From contig JAABSJ010000008.1 of NCBI GenBank assembly GCA_011390515.1, positions 1-59,410 of the forward strand: a stretch of DNA of 59,410 bases, read 5' to 3'. The first letter of the stretch is position 1, and every line of letters starts with the position of its first letter. Positions 18,387 through 28,416 of the stretch are shown in pieces. A program made the translations under genes and the position numbers. Source of the stretch: Oscillatoria sp. Its GTDB lineage: Bacteria; Cyanobacteriota; Cyanobacteriia; Cyanobacteriales; Laspinemataceae. A model generated the notes under the pieces. That model did no database searches. It was not told the origin of the DNA and was given only the letters and a program-made list of their open reading frames with translations.

Positions 18387-18430
18387 GTATCGAGAAATAC
18401 AATTTTGGGGCGAGAACATCGCTTTAATAT
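18387..18430 (+). promoter_or_regulatory. NtcA-activated promoter of urtA
   Basis: GTA-N8-TAC at 18387-18400 is an exact NtcA site. A TA-N3-T -10 box (TAATAT, 18425-18430) begins 24 bp after it, within the 20-24 bp spacing of class II NtcA promoters. urtA starts 50 bp further on. This predicts induction of urea uptake under nitrogen limitation. Confidence 0.75.
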
Positions 18431-18480
18431 CAAGGCTTCTGATAGGAGCGAGTCAATACCCGTAGGAGTAGAAAAATAGC

Positions 18481-19779
18481 ATGACACATCGACTTGGACG
18501 GCGTAAATTTCTGCTTTATGGTACTGCTGCTCTGGGGAGCAGTATTTTGCTGAAAGCTTGTAACGATGGAAATGTAGCGGAAACCGATGCAGCAACTCCG
18601 GGGGCAGGTGGTGGCGTAGATCCGATTAAGGTAGGAATCCTCCATTCCTTAAGTGGCACGATGGCGATTAGCGAACAAAGTGTCGTGGATGCAGAACAGT
18701 TGGCGATCGAGGAAATTAACAACGCTGGAGGGGTTCTCGGCAAGAAAATTCAGGCTGTTGTGGAAGATGGGGCGTCAGATTGGCCTACCTTTGCCGAAAC
18801 AGCCAGAAAACTGATTGATCGGGATAAAGTGGCGACGGTTTTTGGCTGCTGGACATCCGCTTCTCGCAAGGCCGTTTTGCCGGTGTTTGAGTCGAGCGGT
18901 CATATGTTATGGTATCCCGTGCAGTATGAAGGTCAGGAATGTTCTAAGAACATTTTCTATACCGGGGCGGCCCCCAATCAACAGATTGAACCCGCAGTGG
19001 ATTGGCTGTTAGAAAATAAAGGTCAGCAATTCTTTCTCGTGGGGTCGGATTATGTCTTTCCCCGGACTGCCAATACGATTATTAAGGCTCAACTGGAAGC
19101 CAAAGGTGGGCAAACTGTGGGAGAAGATTATATCCCCCTGGGCGGCACAGAAGTTACAGCAATTATTACCAAGATTCAAGCCGCTTTACCGGATGGGGGC
19201 GTGATTTTTAATACCCTAAATGGCGATAGCAATGTGGCCTTTTTCAAACAGATGCAAGGGGCGGGTTTGACTCCGGACAAATATCCCACCATGTCTGTGA
19301 GTATTGCGGAAGAAGAAGTGCGGGCGATCGGCACAGAATATCTCAAAGGCCATTATGCGGCCTGGAATTATTTCCAATCGGTAAATACCCCAGAAAACCA
19401 AAAGTTTGTGGAGGCATTTAAGGCAAAATACGGCCAAAATCGGGTAACGAATGACCCAATGGAAGCCGCTTACTTGATGGTTTATTTGTGGAAACAAGCG
19501 GTTGAACAAGCGGGAACTGCCGATGATATTGAGGCAGTCCGTACAGCCGCTGTGGGACAAACCTTCCAAGCGCCAGGGGGTCTGGTTACCCTCCAAAACA
19601 ACCATCACCTATCGAAAACGGTCCGCATTGGTGAAGTTGGGGATGATGGAATGTTTAACATTGTTTCTGAAACTCCTGCCCCGGTTGACCCGATTCCTTG
19701 GAATCAATTTGTGGCCGATACAAAGGGCTATTCCTGCAATTGGTCAGACCCCACAAAAGGTGGCAAGTACCGGATGTAA
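18481..19779 (+). CDS. urtA: Urea ABC transporter substrate-binding protein UrtA
   Basis: A 432-residue periplasmic binding protein of the Leu/Ile/Val-amide family. The N terminus has RRKF followed by a hydrophobic stretch and a lipobox-like LLKAC, so export by Tat or Sec with lipid anchoring at Cys is likely. Landmarks include IKVGILHSLSGTMAISE, FGCWTSASRKAVLPV and YEGQECSKNIFYTGA, which distinguish UrtA from amino acid-binding relatives. It captures urea for UrtBCDE and is preceded by an NtcA promoter. Confidence 0.96.
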   Translation: MTHRLGRRKFLLYGTAALGSSILLKACNDGNVAETDAATPGAGGGVDPIKVGILHSLSGTMAISEQSVVDAEQLAIEEINNAGGVLGKKIQAVVEDGASDWPTFAETARKLIDRDKVATVFGCWTSASRKAVLPVFESSGHMLWYPVQYEGQECSKNIFYTGAAPNQQIEPAVDWLLENKGQQFFLVGSDYVFPRTANTIIKAQLEAKGGQTVGEDYIPLGGTEVTAIITKIQAALPDGGVIFNTLNGDSNVAFFKQMQGAGLTPDKYPTMSVSIAEEEVRAIGTEYLKGHYAAWNYFQSVNTPENQKFVEAFKAKYGQNRVTNDPMEAAYLMVYLWKQAVEQAGTADDIEAVRTAAVGQTFQAPGGLVTLQNNHHLSKTVRIGEVGDDGMFNIVSETPAPVDPIPWNQFVADTKGYSCNWSDPTKGGKYRM

Positions 19780-19926
19780 AGATTGCCAAGACTTGGCAAG
19801 GGTAACGTTTAGAGTTTAGAGGTTAAAGATAAATAAAAGTAATTGTTTCTTGACCTATTTAAACTCTAAACGGTTACAAGTTAGAGGAAATTAAACGCTT
19901 CGTGGAGATAATTAAACTCAATTATA

Positions 19927-21084
19927 ATGGCACTATTTTTACAGAGCCTGTTTAATGGCCTGAGCATTGGAGCGGTTTTATTAATTGCGGCATTAGGATT
20001 AGCCATTGTCTTTGGCATTATGGGCGTGATTAATCTCGCTCATGGTGAATTGATGATGTTGGGAGCCTACACGACCTTTGTTGTCCAAAATGTGTTTAGA
20101 GGATTTGGAGAACCCTGGTTTGGGTTCTATATTATTGCGGCCCTTCCTCTGGCCTTTTTGGTGGCTGCGGCAGCCGGGGTCCTCCTAGAGAGAGGGGTGA
20201 TTCGCTATCTGTATGGCCGACCTTTGGAAACCCTGCTGGCAACCTGGGGGGTGAGTTTAATTTTGCAACAATTGGTCCGCAGTATTAGTTGGCTGATCTG
20301 TATTCAAATTGGGGTATTTTGTCTGCTATTTTTTGGCGGATTATGGGGGGTCAAGCGGCGTCCAGATTTTGAGCGGATTCGCAAGGGGGCGATCGCCATT
20401 TTGCTGCCTCTTTCTGCTGGAATTGCTGTCGCAGTCGGTGCGATTTTAGGGAATGCCGTGGGATTAGCCCTCACTCAACCCTGGTTTGGCGCACAAGGGG
20501 TGGATGTGACGGCACCGGGTTGGTTGCGCGGGGGGATTCCGATTGGCACGTTCCAATTGCCTTATGTCCGGTTATTTATTATTGCCTTGACGATTGTTTG
20601 TGTGGTGGGAATTTACCTGTTTTTGTTGCGATCGCCCTGGGGATTGCGAATTCGGGCAGTGACCCAAAATCGCAGCATGAGTGCTTGTCTGGGAATTCCC
20701 ACTCAAAAAGTGGATGCCTTAACCTTTGCGATCGGGTCTGGATTAGCTGGAATTGCCGGTTGTGCCATTAGTTTGCTCGGTTCTGTAGGACCGAATACGG
20801 GCCAAAACTATATTGTGGATGCGTTTATGGTGGTGGTTGTTGGGGGAGTTGGCAAAATTATTGGAACTGTTGTAGCAGCACTTGCCATTGGATTGGTGAA
20901 CTACATCATTGGTTCTGGAATTTTCATTTCAATGGTTTCTCCCGACAGTGCTTTATTTCATTTTTTGACCTTTTTTGCCACCACCAGTATGGCAAGAGTT
21001 ATGGTATTTGTGCTGATTATTCTGTTCTTACAACTCCGTCCAGCCGGACTATTTCCGCAGAAGGGACGCACGGTCGATGCCTAG
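19927..21084 (+). CDS. urtB: Urea ABC transporter permease UrtB
   Basis: A 385-residue LivH-type inner-membrane permease with 8-9 hydrophobic segments. IMGVINLAHGELMMLGAYTT and YGRPLETLLATWGVSLILQQ are characteristic of UrtB. It forms the translocation channel with UrtC. It is the second gene of urtABCDE, 147 bp after urtA. Confidence 0.96.
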   Translation: MALFLQSLFNGLSIGAVLLIAALGLAIVFGIMGVINLAHGELMMLGAYTTFVVQNVFRGFGEPWFGFYIIAALPLAFLVAAAAGVLLERGVIRYLYGRPLETLLATWGVSLILQQLVRSISWLICIQIGVFCLLFFGGLWGVKRRPDFERIRKGAIAILLPLSAGIAVAVGAILGNAVGLALTQPWFGAQGVDVTAPGWLRGGIPIGTFQLPYVRLFIIALTIVCVVGIYLFLLRSPWGLRIRAVTQNRSMSACLGIPTQKVDALTFAIGSGLAGIAGCAISLLGSVGPNTGQNYIVDAFMVVVVGGVGKIIGTVVAALAIGLVNYIIGSGIFISMVSPDSALFHFLTFFATTSMARVMVFVLIILFLQLRPAGLFPQKGRTVDA

Positions 21085-21120
21085 GTTGAGAGGTCAGTTA
21101 AACGAGGTAAAAAAAGCGGC

Positions 21121-22368
21121 ATGAGCAACGATAATTTTCCAGAACAAGGGAAAGAAAAAACCAGCAAAGAGAGGCCAGATAGTAAGAGTTGGATTGAACG
21201 ATTGATCCGTTTAACAGACCAGATTAATCAGATTGCCCAACAAAAACCGCGATTATTTGAACTCTCGGCGATTGGGGTATTGGCTTTAATTTTGATTGTC
21301 GTCATGCCTCTCGTCTTGTCAGGTTTTCGCTTGGATTTGTTGCATCGGTATTTAGCCTTGGCGATCGTTGCCTTGGGGATTGATTTGATTTGGGGTTATA
21401 CGGGACTGCTGAGTTTGGGACATGGGATATTTTTCGCCCTGGGAGGATATGCGATCGCCATGCATATCAAATTACAAATTCCGGAAACCGCCAGCAGTCA
21501 ACTCCCCGACTTTATGGGACTCTATGGAGTAACCGAACTGCCTTGGTTTTGGGGACCGTTTTCATCCTTTCCCTTCACGGCGATCGCCATTATCTTGATT
21601 CCCGGTATCCTCGCCGCCTTTCTTGGCTATCTCGTCTTCCGAAACCGCATCCGAGGCGTCTACTTCTCCATTCTCACCCAAGCCGCTACCATCGTCTTTT
21701 TTAACTTCTTCAACGGACAACAAAAACTCTTCAACGGCACCAACGGACTCACAGATTTTCAAACCCTGTTAGGATTTCCCATCTCCAACCCCAACACTCA
21801 ATATGGGTTTTATGTGATCACCGTCATCCTATTAGCCGGTTCCTATCTCCTCTGTCGCTGGTTAACCTCGGGACGCTTCGGACGCTTACTGATTGCCATT
21901 CGCGATGATGAAAGTCGCGTCCGGTTTTCCGGTTACAATCCCACCGGATATAAAGTCTTAGTCTTTGCTATTTCTGCCGCCTTAGCCGGACTCGGAGGCG
22001 CACTTTTTACCCTCAGATCAGGTATCATTTCCCCCAGAGCAATGGATATTGCCTTTTCTATTGAAATGGTAATATGGGTAGCCGTAGGGGGTCGAGCCAC
22101 CTTAATCGGAGCCATCCTCGGAGCCTTATTAGTCAACTATGGGAAAAGTTTTTTAAGCGAACAATTCCCCGAAATTTGGCTATTTTTCCAAGGCGCACTC
22201 TTCCTAATTGTTGTCTTAGTTCTTCCCAATGGCATCGTCGGTTGGTTGCGGACCGAAGCCGGTAATTTTTTTCGCACGATTACCGGACATCCGCGATATG
22301 TAATTACCTATCCCCAGTTAGCCGAAGATCCAGAAGTTCAGCGGGAACGGGAAACCCTGGAACCTTAA
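21121..22368 (+). CDS. urtC: Urea ABC transporter permease UrtC
   Basis: A 415-residue LivM-type permease. A hydrophilic N-terminal segment of about 55 residues precedes the first membrane helix, then GYTGLLSLGHGIFFALGGYA and FSGYNPTGYKVLVFAISAA. It pairs with UrtB. Gap from urtB is 36 bp. Confidence 0.96.
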   Translation: MSNDNFPEQGKEKTSKERPDSKSWIERLIRLTDQINQIAQQKPRLFELSAIGVLALILIVVMPLVLSGFRLDLLHRYLALAIVALGIDLIWGYTGLLSLGHGIFFALGGYAIAMHIKLQIPETASSQLPDFMGLYGVTELPWFWGPFSSFPFTAIAIILIPGILAAFLGYLVFRNRIRGVYFSILTQAATIVFFNFFNGQQKLFNGTNGLTDFQTLLGFPISNPNTQYGFYVITVILLAGSYLLCRWLTSGRFGRLLIAIRDDESRVRFSGYNPTGYKVLVFAISAALAGLGGALFTLRSGIISPRAMDIAFSIEMVIWVAVGGRATLIGAILGALLVNYGKSFLSEQFPEIWLFFQGALFLIVVLVLPNGIVGWLRTEAGNFFRTITGHPRYVITYPQLAEDPEVQRERETLEP

Positions 22369-22434
22369 ACCCATCGACTCCCGATGAGTTCATTTGGGAA
22401 ATAGTCTAGTCATCAAGTCTCAGAGAGAGAGTCC

Positions 22435-23190
22435 GTGAACGAGAACATCTTAGAAATTGAAAATTTAACCGTTAGTTTTGACGGATTTAATGCCCTCAAC
22501 AACTTAACTTTCACCATGAATACGGGAGAGTTAAGAGTCATTATTGGTCCCAATGGTGCAGGGAAAACCACCTTTTTAGATGTGATTACCGGAAAAGTTA
22601 AACCGACCCAAGGGAAAGTTTTCTTTAAAGGGCGAAACCTCCGGAAATATTCCGAAGATAAAATCGCTCGGTTTGGTATTGGTCGCAAATTTCAAACTCC
22701 ACGGGTTTACCAGAATCTCACCCCTCGGGAAAATTTGGAAATTTCCTGCAATCGGAATAAAAATGTATTTCAAACCTTATTGAAATCGACCCCAGCATCG
22801 GAACATAATACGGTCAAAACCTTGCTGGAAACCATTGGTTTAGTCGCTAAAGCAGATATTGCCTCGGGATTACTCTCCCACGGGGAAAAGCAATGGCTAG
22901 AAATTGGGATGTTACTAGCGCAATCTCCCGATTTACTGCTCGTTGATGAACCCGTGGCGGGTTTGACCGATGAAGAAACCGCCCTCACCGGAGAATTACT
23001 GATTTCCTTGGCCCAAAGTCATTCAATTATTGTGATTGAACATGATATGGAATTCGTGCGGCAAATTGCCCGCAAAGTTACGGTATTGCATGAGGGTTCG
23101 GTCCTCTGTGAAGGGAGTATCGAAGAGGTGCAAAATGACCCGAAAGTGATTCAAGTCTATTTGGGTAGTACCGAGGAACATCAAGAATAA
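22435..23190 (+). CDS. urtD: Urea ABC transporter ATP-binding protein UrtD
   Basis: A 251-residue LivG-type ATPase with Walker A GPNGAGKTTF, a signature region LLSHGEKQWLEIGMLLA, Walker B LLLVDEP and switch His in VIEHDMEF. Translation starts at GTG 22435. It powers urea import together with UrtE. Confidence 0.96.
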   Translation: MNENILEIENLTVSFDGFNALNNLTFTMNTGELRVIIGPNGAGKTTFLDVITGKVKPTQGKVFFKGRNLRKYSEDKIARFGIGRKFQTPRVYQNLTPRENLEISCNRNKNVFQTLLKSTPASEHNTVKTLLETIGLVAKADIASGLLSHGEKQWLEIGMLLAQSPDLLLVDEPVAGLTDEETALTGELLISLAQSHSIIVIEHDMEFVRQIARKVTVLHEGSVLCEGSIEEVQNDPKVIQVYLGSTEEHQE

Positions 23191-23225
23191 GCTAGATTAA
23201 AACCCTATAAAAACTGAGAATAAAG

Positions 23226-23984
23226 TTGATGAATTCAATTGATAACCTAGAAAAACCCTACCTAACCGAACCCTCACCCCATCGGATGCTGCAAGTATCT
23301 GGGTTGAATGTTTATTATGGGGAAAGTCACATCTTGCGTGATGTGGATTTGAACGTCTCCCCGGGACAAATGGTCTGCCTAATTGGACGGAATGGAGTGG
23401 GCAAAACTACTCTGTTAAAAACAATTATGGGATTACTGCCACCTCGCCAGGGACAAATCTATTTAGAAGGGCAACCCATTATCGATAAATCCAGCGATCG
23501 CCGCGCTAAAATGGGCATCGGTTATGTCCCCCAAGGTCGGGAAATCATTCCCCGGTTGACCGTGAAAGAAAATTTGATTTTAGGCTTAGAAGCGCGACCC
23601 ACTCGGCCTAAAAATCCGGAAATTTCTGATGAAATATTTGAATTATTTCCGGTTTTAAATAAAATGTTACATCGGATGGGGGGCGATTTGAGTGGGGGAC
23701 AACAACAACAACTGGCGATCGCCCGCGCCTTGATGGGAAATCCCCGCTTACTCATCCTCGATGAACCCACGGAAGGCATCCAACCTTCGATTATTTTAGA
23801 AATCGAAGCAGCAGTGCGTCGGATTATCCAAACTAAAGGGATTTCAGTCCTGCTAGTAGAACAGCATTTGCATTTTGTCCGAGAAGCCGATTGGTATTAT
23901 GCCATGCAAAAAGGAGGAATTGTTGCCTCGGGTTCCACTGAAGAACTCAGTAATGAAGTCATTCAACGATTCCTAGCGGTTTAA
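23226..23984 (+). CDS. urtE: Urea ABC transporter ATP-binding protein UrtE
   Basis: A 252-residue LivF-type ATPase: Walker A GRNGVGKTTL, signature LSGGQQQQLAIARAL, Walker B LLILDEPTEG, and VEQHLHF. The first 18 residues are a short extension. It is the last gene of the transporter block; a miniature element lies directly after it. Confidence 0.96.
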   Translation: MMNSIDNLEKPYLTEPSPHRMLQVSGLNVYYGESHILRDVDLNVSPGQMVCLIGRNGVGKTTLLKTIMGLLPPRQGQIYLEGQPIIDKSSDRRAKMGIGYVPQGREIIPRLTVKENLILGLEARPTRPKNPEISDEIFELFPVLNKMLHRMGGDLSGGQQQQLAIARALMGNPRLLILDEPTEGIQPSIILEIEAAVRRIIQTKGISVLLVEQHLHFVREADWYYAMQKGGIVASGSTEELSNEVIQRFLAV

Positions 23985-24008
23985 TGTAAAAATCTGGTTT
24001 TTAGAGAC

Positions 24009-24118
24009 TCTGACAGGACTTACGCATATTTTGATAACCCACCCTAAATGTAGAGGCGATTCGCGAATCGCCTCTACATTTAGGATGGCCTTTTAAAGAT
24101 TGCGTAAGTCCTGTCAGA
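24009..24118. mobile_element. MITE with perfect 18-bp terminal inverted repeats
   Basis: TCTGACAGGACTTACGCA at 24009-24026 is repeated exactly inverted at 24101-24118. Inside is a perfect 42-bp palindrome (24043-24084) centred on TTCGCGAA. There is no transposase. It lies between urtE and ureD and would fold into a strong hairpin in a read-through transcript. Confidence 0.85.
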
Positions 24119-24183
24119 CAACAGGATTTCGGGTCAAACGGCAGGCTATAGTAGAATTTGATGTAACCTAAATCCGAGAATTT

Positions 24184-25047
24184 GTGAGTAATAGTCAGAC
24201 TGAAAATCAAGCCATTCAAGGATGGCATGGCAGCTTAGAATTAGCCTACGCTCAATCTGGAACAGCCACCCAACTGGTATCGGCTAAGGCGACGGCCCCT
24301 CTCAAGATGCAGCGACCTTTTTATCCGGAAGGGGAAGGGGTTTGTCATAGTGTTATTTTGCATACGGCTGGGGGAATTGTGGGCGGTGATTCTCTCGGGC
24401 AATCGATTCATCTCCAGGAGAATGCTCATGCCTTAATTACCACGGCAGCGGCGGCTAAAATTTATCGGAGTATGGGTGAAGTTGCTCGTCAAAGTATTAA
24501 AATCAATGTAGATTCCGGGGCTTGTTGTGAATGGCTTCCCCAGGAAAGTATTATTTTTAATGGGGCAATCTATCACCAAAATTTACGCATTGAATTAGCG
24601 CCGGATGCTCGCTGTTTGTTGTGGGAAATTAACCGCTTTGGACGGAGTGCCCGGGGGGAAACGTTTGTTCAGGGAGAGTGGCGATCGCAGACGGAAATCT
24701 GGCAGCAGGGTCGTCCCCTGTGGATTGATCGCCAGCATCTCCAGGGGAGTGAATCTGCGGTGAGTTCCCATTCGGCTTTAGCGGGTTTCCCGATTGTGGC
24801 GACTCTGGCATGGATTGGGGACCCGGTGACCCAGGAACTGGTCCAGGAAGCGCGATCGCTGTGGGAGGCGCGTTCCAGTTCCTCCCCGGGTGAAGCGGGC
24901 GTCACCAGGCTGACTCACGGATTATTATGTCGATATCGTGGATCTTCGACCCCAGAAGTGCGAAACTGGTTTAGTGAAGTTTGGCAACTCCTGCGCCTGA
25001 GTTTTATAGGCCGTCCGAGTTGTCCTCCGCGAGTTTGGCCGATTTGA
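24184..25047 (+). CDS. ureD: Urease accessory protein UreD
   Basis: A 287-residue UreD (UreH). Landmarks are [34 protein letters not shown] and [12 protein letters not shown]. UreD binds apo-urease and recruits UreF and UreG for nickel insertion. Start is GTG 24184. It is followed by ureA after 10 bp. Confidence 0.95.
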   Translation: MSNSQTENQAIQGWHGSLELAYAQSGTATQLVSAKATAPLKMQRPFYPEGEGVCHSVILHTAGGIVGGDSLGQSIHLQENAHALITTAAAAKIYRSMGEVARQSIKINVDSGACCEWLPQESIIFNGAIYHQNLRIELAPDARCLLWEINRFGRSARGETFVQGEWRSQTEIWQQGRPLWIDRQHLQGSESAVSSHSALAGFPIVATLAWIGDPVTQELVQEARSLWEARSSSSPGEAGVTRLTHGLLCRYRGSSTPEVRNWFSEVWQLLRLSFIGRPSCPPRVWPI

Positions 25048-25057
25048 AGGATTTATT

Positions 25058-25360
25058 ATGCAACTTTCTCCCCAAGAAAAAGACAAGTTATTAATTTTTA
25101 CCGCAGCGTTAGTTGCCGAACGCCGTAAAAATCGGGGCTTACTTTTAAATTACCCCGAAGCTGTTGCCTATATTTCTGCTGCTATTTTAGAAGGGGCGAG
25201 AGATGGCAGAAGCGTAGCCGATTTAATGAGCTATGGTGCAACTTTACTCACCCGGGAGGAAGTGATGGAAGGCGTCCCGGAAATGGTGGCGGAAGTGCAG
25301 GTGGAAGCAACATTTCCCGATGGCACAAAATTGGTGACGGTTCACAATCCAATTCGATAA
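25058..25360 (+). CDS. ureA: Urease gamma subunit UreA
   Basis: A 100-residue full-length gamma subunit ([19 protein letters not shown] start; [39 protein letters not shown]). It assembles with UreB and UreC. It is 10 bp after ureD. Confidence 0.96.
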   Translation: MQLSPQEKDKLLIFTAALVAERRKNRGLLLNYPEAVAYISAAILEGARDGRSVADLMSYGATLLTREEVMEGVPEMVAEVQVEATFPDGTKLVTVHNPIR

Positions 25361-25397
25361 AGTGAACGGATTTAATCTGAAATACTAGAGGTAATAG

Positions 25398-25715
25398 GTG
25401 ATGATGATTCCCGGAGAAATTATTGTTCAAACTGGAGAAATTGAGTTAAATGCCGGACGAAAGACCGTCCGATTGCCGGTGGCTAATTCTGGCGATCGCC
25501 CGATTCAAGTTGGCTCTCATTTTCATTTTTTTGAAGTCAATCAAGCCTTGACTTTTGACCGGGATGCCGCCCGAGGAATGCACTTGGATATTCCCGCAGG
25601 AACTGCAGTGCGGTTTGAACCGGGAGATGAGCGAGAGGTGCAATTAGTTCCCTTTGTTGGCAGTCGTCAGGTGTATGGCTTTAATGGTCAAATTAATGGA
25701 CCACTGGACTCATAA
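25398..25715 (+). CDS. ureB: Urease beta subunit UreB
   Basis: A 105-residue full-length beta subunit ([55 protein letters not shown]). Two adjacent ATG codons make the exact start uncertain by one residue. In most bacteria ureC follows ureB; here the next gene is a type II NADH dehydrogenase and no ureC is present in the window. Confidence 0.96.
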   Translation: MMMIPGEIIVQTGEIELNAGRKTVRLPVANSGDRPIQVGSHFHFFEVNQALTFDRDAARGMHLDIPAGTAVRFEPGDEREVQLVPFVGSRQVYGFNGQINGPLDS

Positions 25716-25860
25716 GGCACCAAGTCTGTAACCGTCACTACTACCCTTGTTAAAAATTTCTTTTAAAGTGGAAGCAGTCCTCAATCTCTCCCTCGTTTTT
25801 GCGAGATTTAGGGGGAGAAAGCGGGGATGAATTCCCTCTAAAACTAGAAAAATATAACTC

Positions 25861-27222
25861 ATGGTAGATGTAAACTCGACGACACCGATTCATCAGGTTG
25901 TGATTGTGGGGGGTGGATTTGGGGGACTTTATGCCGCCCAGTCCCTGGGGCGTGCTCCCGTCCAAGTCACCCTAATTGATAAACGCAATTTTCATTTATT
26001 TCAACCCCTGCTTTATCAAGTGGCAACGGGAACCCTTTCCCCGGCAGATATTGCTTCTCCCTTGCGTGGGGTACTCAGTAAAAATAAGAATACAAAAGTG
26101 CTGCTGGAAGAAGCGGTGGATATTGACCTAGAACAGCAAAAATTGATGTTGTTAGGGGAAGAAATTCGCTATGATACGTTAATTGTTGCCACAGGAGTGA
26201 GTCATCATTATTTTGGTAATGACCACTGGGAAGACAAAGCGCCCGGGTTAAAAACCGTGGAAGATGCTTTGGAAATGCGGCGGCGAATTTTCATGGCATT
26301 TGAAGCAGCAGAAAAGGAAACCGACCCGCAAAAACGTCAAGCGTGGTTAACCTTTGCGATCGCCGGAGGAGGACCGACGGGGGTGGAATTAGCCGGGGCG
26401 ATCGCGGAATTGGCTCATAATACCTTGAAAGAAGATTTTCGCAATATTGACACCACGGAAGCGAAAATTTTGCTGTTAGAAGGAATGGATAGAATTCTAC
26501 CGCCCTATCCCCCAGAATTGTCCGTGAAAGCTGAAAAATCTTTACATGAATTAGGGGTGACTGTCAAAACCAATAGTTTGGTCACCAATGTCACGGAGGA
26601 TGCAGTCACAGTCCGGCGCAAAGATGGGGAGGAAATCATTCCCACACGCACGTTATTATGGGCGGCAGGGGTGAAAGCGTCGGGACTGGGGGAAATTTTG
26701 GCCCAACGGACGGGAGTTGAACGCGATCGCGCTGGACGGGTCATTGTGGAACCCGATTTAAGTTTACCGGGATATTCTAATATTTTTGCGATCGGGGATT
26801 TGGCGCATTTTGCTCATCAAGATGGCAAACCTTTACCCGGGGTTGCGCCGGTTGCCATGCAGCAAGGGGAATATGTGGCGAAGGTGATTCAACACCGCTT
26901 TAAACAAAAGGAATATCCGCCCTTTCATTATGTGGATTTTGGCAGTTTAGCGGTGATTGGGCGTCATGCAGCGGTTGTGGATTTAGGATTTATTCAATTT
27001 TCTGGGTTGATTGCATGGCTATTTTGGGTGTTTGTGCATATTTACTTCTTAATTGAATTTGACAATAAATTAGTCGTGATGATTCAGTGGGGCTGGAACT
27101 ACTTTACTCGCAAACGAGGGGCGCGATTAATTACTGGAGAAGAGGCCAAAATGTTAATTGAAATTGATGGTCGAGGGGACTATCATCTCCCGGAACCTGA
27201 AAAAGAGACCCTGGAAGTGTAA
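25861..27222 (+). CDS. Type II NAD(P)H dehydrogenase (NDH-2)
   Basis: A 453-residue flavoprotein with an N-terminal FAD-binding motif GGGFGGLYAAQSLG and a second dinucleotide motif GGGPTGVELAGAIAEL for NAD(P)H. FAIGDLAHF is the C-terminal FAD contact. A hydrophobic stretch near residue 380 (FSGLIAWLFWVFVHIYFL) anchors it to the membrane. It passes electrons from NAD(P)H to quinone without pumping protons. The 145-bp gap from ureB and unrelated function suggest a separate transcript. Confidence 0.93.
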   Translation: MVDVNSTTPIHQVVIVGGGFGGLYAAQSLGRAPVQVTLIDKRNFHLFQPLLYQVATGTLSPADIASPLRGVLSKNKNTKVLLEEAVDIDLEQQKLMLLGEEIRYDTLIVATGVSHHYFGNDHWEDKAPGLKTVEDALEMRRRIFMAFEAAEKETDPQKRQAWLTFAIAGGGPTGVELAGAIAELAHNTLKEDFRNIDTTEAKILLLEGMDRILPPYPPELSVKAEKSLHELGVTVKTNSLVTNVTEDAVTVRRKDGEEIIPTRTLLWAAGVKASGLGEILAQRTGVERDRAGRVIVEPDLSLPGYSNIFAIGDLAHFAHQDGKPLPGVAPVAMQQGEYVAKVIQHRFKQKEYPPFHYVDFGSLAVIGRHAAVVDLGFIQFSGLIAWLFWVFVHIYFLIEFDNKLVVMIQWGWNYFTRKRGARLITGEEAKMLIEIDGRGDYHLPEPEKETLEV

Positions 27223-27334
27223 GGTGGAACCTTCATCAGATGGTGAGGGAGGAGAAGCGGGGGAAATGACCCTAAAAGCGGGCGATCGCAAGATTACCCT
27301 GAGACACCCTATAAGCAGGGCGATCGCCAATTTT

Positions 27335-27655
27335 TCAAAAGACAATTTTATCCACAACTCCCATTAGTTCATCGTCATCGGATAAAATATCTAGGAGCCT
27401 ATCCAGTTCGGTAATTTCCAACAGATACATCACCGAGCCTTTCAGGTTACACAAGCTTAAACGTCGGCCTGTTTTTTTAGCCAGTTGATTAGCGGTGATT
27501 AATGCCATGAGTCCGGAATGACTTACCGTTGTGACTTCCCCTAAATCAATAAACCAGCAATTGTATTTTTCCCAGGCTAAACGAGCAATATTTTGTTGAA
27601 GCATGGCCGCTGCCTTTAAGTCTAAATTCCCTTGGGGCTGAATGACTACGTTCAT
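27335..27655 (-). CDS. STAS-domain anti-sigma factor antagonist
   Basis: A 106-residue single STAS domain. The core DLGEVTTVSHSGLMALI carries the Ser at the position phosphorylated by cognate anti-sigma kinases in SpoIIAA/RsbV proteins, and the order of strands and helices fits. It would act in a partner-switching cascade, but no kinase or PP2C phosphatase is next to it. It is convergent with NDH-2. Confidence 0.85.
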   Translation of the reverse strand: MNVVIQPQGNLDLKAAAMLQQNIARLAWEKYNCWFIDLGEVTTVSHSGLMALITANQLAKKTGRRLSLCNLKGSVMYLLEITELDRLLDILSDDDELMGVVDKIVF

Positions 27656-28269
27656 ACAAATTTCCTCTGTTGATCGGTGTGTATCTTGAGAATCAGCGTG
27701 AGTTTACGGGTTCACGCATCTTCCGGACTCTGCGTAAAAATACGAATGATTTCCCCTGACTTATTGTCAATATCCGTGATTTTGCGGTGATGTTGTGTGA
27801 TGCAGAAACCTAGAAACAGCGATCATTTGGCAGAAATTCGGTGATGCAAATCACTGACAAGTTGTAGATGTTCCAATAATAGAGGCTAAAATCCCAGCCT
27901 AGCAAGCCATTGCCCGGATGACGCCCTCGGGCTCCCTCAACCCACTGACTGTTTGACGAGATTGGGGTCTGACTTGAAAAAGTCAGGATTTCCCCACAAT
28001 TGGGGAACTCCAAAAAATAAAATCTCCAAAACGTTCGTTCGTAGTGACTAACGGAGTAGCCCCGTCAATGTAGGGGCGTATTGCATACGCCCTGGGGCGC
28101 AAGCATTTACTCCGACACATACCTTCCTTTCAGTTGAACCTTTGGAGGATTTATATTTTGCAATCCCCTTGCGGGGATCGCATCAGGAAGCAATTCCCAC
28201 GCCTCTCTACATTTCCTGGGGCAGTACCCACTGCCTATTCTACTCTCTCGATCGCTAACAGGGGTCTGC
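27656..28269. other. Spacer with no supported gene
   Basis: Contains degenerate fragments of the TTCGTAGT-type repeat (about 28035) and a GTAGGGGCGTATTGCATACGCCC hairpin (28072-28094 region). Reading frames here are short and unconvincing. Confidence 0.4.
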
Positions 28270-28305
28270 AAAAAGCCGGTTTATTTTTCCATAAACCGGC
28301 TTTTT
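28270..28305. terminator. Strong symmetric hairpin, possible bidirectional terminator
   Basis: AAAAAGCCGGTTTAT (28270-28284) and ATAAACCGGCTTTTT (28291-28305) form a perfect 15-bp stem with A- and T-tracts at its base, so it can terminate in either direction. It stands downstream of the small minus-strand gene. Confidence 0.6.
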
Positions 28306-28416
28306 GGCTGAATTATTGGTTGAAATTCTATCAGAAATAGTGAAAAAATCGGATAATTTGACTGGGTTTAGAGTCGATTGGATTGTTTTTAAATGGAGTC
28401 TTAAAATTTCGAGGGC

